NCBI GenBank assembly: GCA_047967505.1
Contig: CM106540.1
Direction: 5' to 3' (one strand)
Length of the DNA stretch: 64,000 nt
Origin: Dipteris shenzhenensis
Lineage: Eukaryota > Polypodiophyta > Polypodiopsida > Gleicheniales
Each line of letters begins with the position of its first letter. Positions within the stretch are counted from its first letter, which is position 1. Of this stretch, positions 57,284-64,000 are shown one piece after another. The translations under genes and the position numbers were made by a program. The notes below the pieces were generated by a model, which saw only the letters and a list, made by a program, of their open reading frames with translations, had not been told where the DNA came from and did not search any database.

Positions 57284-60200
57284 ATTCTCTTATGCTTATG
57301 CTTCTCTCATTCCGCATAAGCTCCTCCTCTATTTCCGCATGAGCATAAGCTCATGCTTATGCTCATTCATGAGCATGAGCTTATGCGTAAGTTTCCGCAT
57401 AAGCTCCTTCTCTCATTCCGCATAAGCTCCTTCTCTATTCCCGCATGAGCATAAGCATGAGCTTATGCTTATGCTTATGCTTATGCTTATGCTTATGCTT
57501 ATGCATAAGCATAAGCATAAGCTCATGCTTATGCTCATTCATCCGCAAGAGCTTATGCGTAAGTTTCCGCAAGAGCTTATCCGCAAGTTTCCGCAAGTGC
57601 TCCTTCTCTTTTTCCGCATAAGCTCCTCCTCTATTTCCGCATGAGCATAAGCATGAGCTTATGCTTATGCTTCATGCTTATGCTCATTCATGAGCATGAG
57701 CTTATGCGTAAGTTTCCGCAAGAGCTTATGCAGAAATAGAGAATGAGAGAAGCATATGCTTCTCTCATTCTCTTTTTCCGCATAAGCTCCTTCTCTCATT
57801 CCGCATAAGCTCCTTCTCTATTTCCGCATGAGCATAAGCATGAGCTTATGCTTATGCTTATGCTTATGCTTATGCATAAGCATAAGCATAAGCTCATGCT
57901 TATGCTCATTCTTCCGCATGAGCTTATGCGTAAGTTTCCGCAAGAGCTTATGCGGAAATAGAGAATGAGAGAAGCATATGCTTCTCTCATTCTCTATTTC
58001 CGCATAAGCTCCTTCTCTCATTCCGCATAAGCTCCTTCTCTATTTTCGCATGAGCATAAGCATGAGCTTATGCTTATGCTCATGCTTATGCTCATTCATC
58101 CGCGAGAGCTTATGCGTAAGTTTTCGCATGAGCTTATCCGCAAGTTTCCGCAAGTGCTCCTTCTCTTTTTCCGCATAAGCTCCTCCTCTATTTCCGCATG
58201 AGCATAAGCATGAGCTTATGCTTATGCTTATGCATAAGCATAAGCATAAGCTCATGCTTATGCTCATTCATGAGCATGAGCTTATGCGTAAGTTTCCGCA
58301 AGAGCTTATGCGGAAATAGAGAATGAGCTCATGCTTATGCTCATGCGGAAATAGAGAAGGAGCTTATGCGGAATGAGAGAAGGAGCTTATGCGGAAAAAG
58401 AGAATGAGAGAAGCATATGCTTCTCTCATTCTCTATTTCCGCATAAGCTCTTGCGGAAACTTACGCATAAGCTCATGCAGAAGAATGAGCATAAGCATGA
58501 GCTTATGCTTATGCTTATGCATAAGCATAAGCATAAGCATAAGCATAAGCTCATGCTTATGCTCATGCGGAAATAGAGAAGGAGCTTATGCGGAATGAGA
58601 GAAGGAGCTTATGCGGAAAAAGAGAATGAGAGAAGCATATGCTTCTCTCATTCTCTATTTCCGCATAAGCTCTTGCGGAAACTTACGCATAAGCTCCTTC
58701 TCTATTTCCGCATGAGCATAAGCATGAGCTTATGCTTATGCTTATGCTTATGCATAAGCATAAGCATAAGCTCATGCTTATGCTCATTCATGAGCATGAG
58801 CTTATGCGTAAGTTTCCGCAAGAGCTTATGCGTAAGTTTCCGTAAGTTTCCGCAAGAGCTTATGCGTAAGTTTCCGCAAGAGCTTATGCGGAAATAGAGA
58901 ATGAGAGAAGCATATGCTTCTCTCATTCTCTTTTTCCGCATAAGCTCCTTCTCTCATTCCGCATAAGCTCCTTCTCTATTTCCGCATGAGCATAAACATG
59001 AGCTTATGCTTATGCTTATGCTTATGCTTATGCATAAGCATAAGCATAAGCTCATGCTTATGCTCATTCATGAGCATGAGCTTATGCGTAAGTTTCCGCA
59101 AGAGCTTATCCGCAAGTTTCCGCAAGTGCTTCTTCTCTTTTTCCGCATAAGCTCCCTCTCTTTTTCCGCATGAGCATAAGCATGAGCTTATGCTTATGCT
59201 TATGCATAAGCATAAGCATAAGCTCATGCTTATGCTCATTCTTCCGCATGAGCTTATGCGTCAGTTTCCGCAAGAGCTTATGCGGAAATAGAGAATGAGA
59301 GAAGCATATGCTTCTCTCATTCTCTTTTTCCGCATAAGCTCCTTCTCTCAATCCGCATAAGCTCCTTCTCTATTTCCGCATGAGCATAAGCATGAGCTTA
59401 TGCTTATGCTTATGCATAAGCATAAGCATGAGCATAAGCTCATGCTTATGCTCATGCGGAAATAGAGAAGGAGCTTATGCGGAATGAGAGAAGGAGCTTG
59501 TCATGAGCTTATGCGCAAGTTTCCGCAAGTGCTCCTTCTCTTTTTCCGCATAAGCTCCTTCTCTTTTTGCGCATAAGCTCCTTCTCATGCTTATGCTCAT
59601 GCGGAAATAGAGAAGGAGCTTATGCGGAATGAGAGAAGGAGCTTATGCGGAAAAAGAGAATGAGAGAAGCATATGCTTCTCTCATTCTCTATTTCCGCAT
59701 AAGCTCTTGCGGAAACTTACGCATAAGCTCTTGCGGAAACTTACGGAAACTTACGCATAAGCTCTTGCGGAAACTTACGCATAAGCTCATGCTCATGAAT
59801 GAGCATAAGCATGAGCTTATGCTTATGCTTATGCATAAGCATAAGCATAAGCATAAGCATAAGCTCATGCTTATGCTCATGCGGAAATAGAGAAGGAGCT
59901 TATGCGGAATGAGAGAAGGAGCTTGTCATGAGCTTATGCGCAAGTTTCCGCAAGAGCTTATGCGCAAGTTTCCGCAAGTGCTCCTTCTCTTTTTCCGCAT
60001 AAGCTCCTTCTCTTTTTGCGCATAAGCTCCTTCTCTCATTCCGCATAAGCTCCTTCGCAAGTTTCCGCATGAGCATAAGCATGAGCATATGCGGAAATAG
60101 AGAATGAGAGAAGCTTATGCTTCTCTCCTCCTCTATTTTCGCGGAAAAAGAGAAGGAGCTTATGCGGAAATAGAGAATGAGAGATGCTTCTCTCCTTCTC

Positions 60201-60395
60201 TTTTTCTGCATAAGCTCCTTCTCTTTTTCCGCATGAGCATAAGCATGCGGAAACTCATCCTTCTCATGCTTATGCTCATGCATGTGCATGAGCTTATGCT
60301 TAAGTTTCCGCATAAGCTCATGCACATGCGTGAGCTTATGCGGAAATAGAGAATGAGAGAAGCATAAGCTCATTCTCTATTTCTGCATAAGCTCA
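57284..60395. repeat. 3.1-kb head-to-head CATAAG/CTTATG hyper-palindrome
   Basis: Runs of CTTATG switch to runs of CATAAG (its reverse complement) many times, for example around 57480-57520, 57850-57890 and 58510-58550, forming perfect hairpins. They are embedded in longer repeated modules: GCATAAGCTCCTTCTCTATT, TTCCGCAAGAGCTTATGCG and GAATGAGAGAAGCATATGC (itself inverted). Modules occur in both orientations. Open frames on both strands (for example KLLRKLTHKL repeats) come from the repeat itself. Confidence 0.97.
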
Positions 60396-60676
60396 TTCTC
60401 TATTTCCCACTCTATTTCCCCCTTCTCTCATTTCCCCCTTCTCTCATTCTCTATTTTCCCTCATCTCTTTCCCTTTCTCTCATTCTCTATTTCCTCGTTC
60501 TCATTCTTTTCTTTCCTTTACATCTTCTTTCCCTCTTATCTTTCCCTCTTCTTTCCCTCTTTCCTTTCCCTCTTCTTTCCTTTCCCTCTTCTTTCTTCTT
60601 GCCTATGCCTATGCCTATGAGAATGCTCATGTTTGTTTATTTGTTTTCTGTTTTCGTGTTTGTGTCTATGTTAGAC

Positions 60677-62252
60677 ATGGGATCACGTCGCTCATCGGAC
60701 GAGTACGGACAGCCTCGCAGGAGGAGAGCTCACGATCTATATGCTCCAGAGGACTTTGATTCCTCTCAGGCGACTACCCCGAGGACTACCCCTGGTCCGA
60801 CTCCTCTCGGTCCTAGCACTGTGACTACCCCTGGTCCGACCCCTCTTCCACGTAGCACTGCGACTACCCCTCAGGGGACTCCTTTGCTAGCCGCGCATGG
60901 CTTTGTTGGGACTCCCGACGAGTTTGTAGCGCAGATGAGCGATGAGGAGGCAGCGAGATTCTTCTCTCTGCTCTCTCAGAGGACCTCCGCAATTCCTTCC
61001 CCTACACCGACGGGTGGACGTACAGCCCAGCCATCCCCTCGCGCCCCTTCGACCGCGGGATCATCACCTGCGCATGCCTCCCGCAAGGGAAGGAAGAGTA
61101 GGATGGGCGGCTCATGTTGTGCTGACTCAGGAGATGTAGACGAGTCAGCACACTCACGCTCCTTTAGGTCTCCACTTGGTCCGGAGACACAGTATCAGTC
61201 AGGTCCCTTTCCCTCTCCTACTCCCACAGCTACTCCTCGATCCGGAAGCGGTCGCGCAGCTTCCACTCCTTCAGACTCTGCTACAGTCAGTCCCCCTTAC
61301 TCATCAGGGGATCTCTCCTATCAAATCACATCTGCCGGAGAGATAATAGAAGACAAAAAGGGCAAAGCAGTGATGGCCGCCATGAGGCGGTTGATGAGTC
61401 ATCACTTCAAGAGCGGCATAAATATCGATTAGCGGTATCAAGATGGCCAAAAGAAGCAGGCGGTGATCGATGAGTTAAAACTCAGATTTCCTAATCCGCC
61501 AAATGTGGAGTTTAATAACAGTTATATGCTCGAGCGCATGGGTTTGGTCCTAAAGCATCGCAGATCAACCATGCGTACTTCCATTACAAAGGGGTTGTCT
61601 AAACCCAGCTGGGCAGACAAAGCTGATTGGAAGTTCTTGAAGAAGCAGAATAGGGACCATCCTGAAATGTTCGAGGGTCAGAGGAGGGCTGCGAAGAGAC
61701 GGCTGGATGTCGTAGGTACTTCGCACTTTGGTGCAGGTGGACGGTATGCGTTCGAGGCAACCGTGGTAAGTTTACTTCTTTCCATTTAATGTATTGTTCT
61801 ATTTGTTTTACTTACATATTACATGCACTTTAGCTAACTCTAACTCTCGTAAATTGGATCCACAGCAAGCTGCGATGGGTCGTCTTCCTACGGATGCAGA
61901 GACGCGGCGCGCATTTCGGATAGGAACCAAGCTGTGGTTCATTGAGCAAGAGGCAATGGGAGCGACAGTCGATTGGGCTGAGGTGGCTGCTCGCATGGTA
62001 TAAGTTTACTCCTGCTTGTAATCTCACTTTTTAATTTAAGTTCCAATCTAATTTTCGATTTATATGGTTCAGTCTCAGGGTCAAAGCTCAAGCGTCCCAT
62101 CATCAGAGACGAGCGATCAACAGGGGCAAGGATCGGACGCAGGTGCCGATGACGAAGGAGAAGACGCAGGTGTCGGGGACGAGGGAGAAGATGTAGGTGC
62201 CGAGGACCAGGGAACAGCCCAACAAGACGATTCGGATTCGGATTCGGATTAG
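60677..62252 (+). CDS. CACTA second gene, TNPA-like (plant transposase 24 type)
   Basis: Exons 60677-61765, 61866-61997 and 62073-62252 join in phase 0 (donors GTG/GTAAGT and ATG/GTATAA, acceptors CCACAG and GTTCAG). ATG 60677 (MGSRRSSDEYGQ) follows a splice acceptor (CTATGTTAG at 60674), so a 5' leader intron is likely. Order: Pro/Thr/Ser-rich N terminus with TPGPTPL repeats; conserved region VMAAMRRLMSHHFKSGI; TKGLSKPSWADKADWKFL; GTSHFGAGGRYAFEAT; GRLPTDAETRRAFRIGTKLW; acidic tail ending DSDSDSD. This matches the layout of the second protein of CACTA elements, which binds subterminal repeats. One TAG at 61430-61432 interrupts exon 1 (NID, stop, RYQDGQ); otherwise intact. Confidence 0.72.
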
Positions 62253-62444
62253 TAGTGGTAGTAGCATTTTTCATATCCGCTCGTTAGAGCCATTTTGTAT
62301 CGCCCTTTCACAGGGTAATTTTGTTTCAAACACAGTTGTATATGTATATGCATTTCTTCCTCATCGTTCACAAGAACAATTTTGTATCACCCTGCAAGCA
62401 AGGGAAATTTTGTTATAAAAAACTTTCTTTTGTAATTACAAAAA

Positions 62445-62515
62445 AAAAAAAATGGTTAGTGGGGCTAAACAGGGCTTCCTTTTAGCCCTGTTTAGCCCCA
62501 CTAACCATTTTTTTT
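62445..62515. repeat. Perfect 32-bp hairpin after the TNPA-like gene
   Basis: ATGGTTAGTGGGGCTAAACA (within 62445-62476) and its exact reverse complement (62484-62515) flank a 7-nt loop, with A-run and T-run outer ends. It sits between the gene end and the terminal palindromes. Confidence 0.93.
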
Positions 62516-62529
62516 ACCTTCTGTTAATC

Positions 62530-62673
62530 GTCGCTATATAGCGACGTTTACCAGTGTCGCTATATAGCGACGATTAACAGAGTCGCTATATAGCGACGTT
62601 TATATCGTCGCTATATAGCGACGTTTACATCGTCGCTATATAGCGACGATTAACAGCGTCGCTATATAGCGAC
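62530..62673. repeat. CACTA subterminal palindromes, six copies
   Basis: GTCGCTATATAGCGAC at 62530, 62556, 62583, 62607, 62632 and 62658; degenerate half copies follow to about 62720. Confidence 0.95.
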
Positions 62674-62804
62674 GGTTTATAGCGACGCTCCTTTTCCGAC
62701 GATTTTAACGACTTTTATAGCGACCTTTGCGCCCGTGAAAAAAAAAAATTTTAATGTAAAAAGCGTCGGTATTTCCGTCGGAAAATGACCTATGCCTTGT
62801 AGTG
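62674..62804 (+). repeat. CACTA right terminus
   Basis: The plus strand ends TATGCCTTGTAGTG at 62804, i.e. CACTACAAGGCATA in reverse complement, the typical CACTA family end. The three flanking bases are AAA. Compared with the end at 50936 it shares CACTAC and the CGACG spacing but not the whole repeat. Confidence 0.85.
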
Positions 62805-64000
62805 AAAGACCTTTGATGCCATTAAGAGAGACATCAATTAAACCACAACAGCAACAAGTAGACTTGTTATAGGTGGGGTACATAGAGGAGGATATCAGTT
62901 TTTCTAGATACAAGGTAGAAGAGGAGATAGATGCACCTCTCTCCATTATTCTAGCAGTGCCTAGGACAAACAATATACAAGTAAGAAGATGGAAAGTTTA
63001 TTTACTGAGGTGCTTGGAGCCTCTATGCCTGTTAAATTGGTCCCTTCTACTATAGAAGTTATTGAGATCCGTTTACCCATCCCAGAAGCAAGAAGGATAC
63101 TTCTTGAGTGAAATGGCATTAGTGGAACAAGGATAGGAAATTTCTTTTTATATAGTTAATCAAGCCTTGCTAACACTGATGAAGGTTAATAACCCAACAT
63201 ATTGCAAAGCAAAAAGATTTAGAAGGGGCATTAGTAGAGCTAGGACTACAGAAAGAACTTAAGACCAATACACCTAACGCATGAGAAGTTTAAAAAACAT
63301 TCTCCTTCAAGACTCATAAGGGTATAGTCGAAAAATCAGAAGCTCCTAGCTGAGAAAGAGAAGCTATTGGTCGAGGCTAAAGTAATTAGGAAAGAACCTC
63401 AGGCCAAGGTGCAAGAAGCACAAGCAATAATGTAGCAAATGGAGTTGCAGAAACAGGTGGTTGAGGATAAATCCTAGGAGGTGCAAAATAAATTGGAAAA
63501 GTGGACCTCCACTGTTTCAAATATATATCCAAGAAGAAGACTCCTATAGAGTGAAAATGCTGGAGGCTAGAGTGGAATAGCTATAGAAAGAGGTATATGA
63601 TGTGAGAACTGCATGCTCTTTAATATCAAAGGCATCTATATCTGACCATGAGCTTCTATGCAAATACAAATGTATTTGGATAAGTGTGATCAACTATTCT
63701 AGATACTACAACAGGACTACAACGAATGCAGCACTTCAACCATAAGTGCTATTTCATAAAGCTAAGAAAATTAATAAGTTAAATAGTTTATTGATTGAGA
63801 CAGATGTGAATATTCATGACAAGAATATGGATGATCTAGCTACTGTAGAAACCATGAACAAGAGGTGTCACACACTATATAGGAAGAAGAATTTGTACAG
63901 ATTGGTAAAGTTGAACAAGAGGTGAATGCCTTGATGGATACTGTGGTTAATAAGAAAGAGGAAGTTCTTATTGAAAAAAATAATATAATGGTAAAGAGAG
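62805..64000. other. Degenerate DNA, no gene seen
   Basis: Purine-rich plus strand with Lys/Glu-rich, coiled-coil-like frames broken by many stops (for example around 63360-63480), probably old retroelement gag-like debris. No family motif recognised. Confidence 0.4.

Noticed and set aside
57093-60373. Many 60-160 codon frames with KLLRKLTHKL or SISSCLCS repeats
   Set aside because: They arise on both strands from the CATAAG/CTTATG repeat and have no independent support as proteins.

Overview
The window is nuclear DNA of a land plant with a large, repeat-filled genome. Evidence: CACTA (En/Spm) DNA transposons, Ty1/copia and Ty3/gypsy LTR retroelements, an L1-type LINE, a Helitron, AAACCCT interstitial telomeric repeats, spliceosomal introns of about 90-100 bp, a plant-type tRNA-Ala(AGC), and remnants of plant MATE, ABCG/PDR and F-box/kelch genes. 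A fern, lycophyte or gymnosperm would fit, but the sequence does not prove which. No intact ordinary host protein gene was found; the tRNA is the only clearly intact host gene.

Layout: 1-3.4 kb is degenerate DNA with GA/TG microsatellites. 3.5-6.5 kb holds an unrecognised, partly broken plus-strand gene set. It converges on a minus-strand, decayed histone H3-like gene (7.06-8.08 kb), with a 187-bp hairpin between them. From 8.5 to 25.4 kb there is a nested pair. An unnamed transposon gene on the minus strand is split into an N-terminal half (23.5-25.4 kb) and a C-terminal half (8.5-9.5 kb). Exactly between the halves lies a 13.97-kb element with 25-bp perfect terminal inverted repeats (9535-23503).

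This 14-kb element is the best candidate for an undescribed system. It has a two-exon DDE-like transposase gene (11.2-14.1 kb), a convergent two-exon coiled-coil/RING-H2 gene (19.5-17.5 kb), and between them an 11-unit satellite array whose last six units carry AAACCCT blocks. An AT-rich tandem array lies at 21.1-22.6 kb. Clusters of the 16-bp palindrome TACCTCGATCGAGGTA lie toward both ends.

26-33.6 kb: truncated Helitron, a head-to-head (inverted) copia pair, and the 3' part of a gypsy element with its LTR. 34.0-41.1 kb: a 7.1-kb L1-type LINE bounded by a perfect 17-bp target-site duplication, dead by many stops and frameshifts. 41.4-45.1 kb: fragments of MATE, PDR-type ABCG and F-box/kelch genes. 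45.6 kb: tRNA-Ala.

49-62.8 kb: CACTA material of one family. A 3'-terminal fragment of one copy ends at 50936. Degenerate gypsy sequence follows, then a TNP2 transposase (minus, 56.06-53.4 kb) and a TNPA-like second gene (plus, to 62.25 kb), with a right terminus at 62804. The perfect palindrome GTCGCTATATAGCGAC occurs 17 times in three clusters: both termini and the divergent promoter region. A 3-kb array of head-to-head CATAAG/CTTATG repeats (57.3-60.4 kb) probably lies in the 5' leader intron of the TNPA-like gene.
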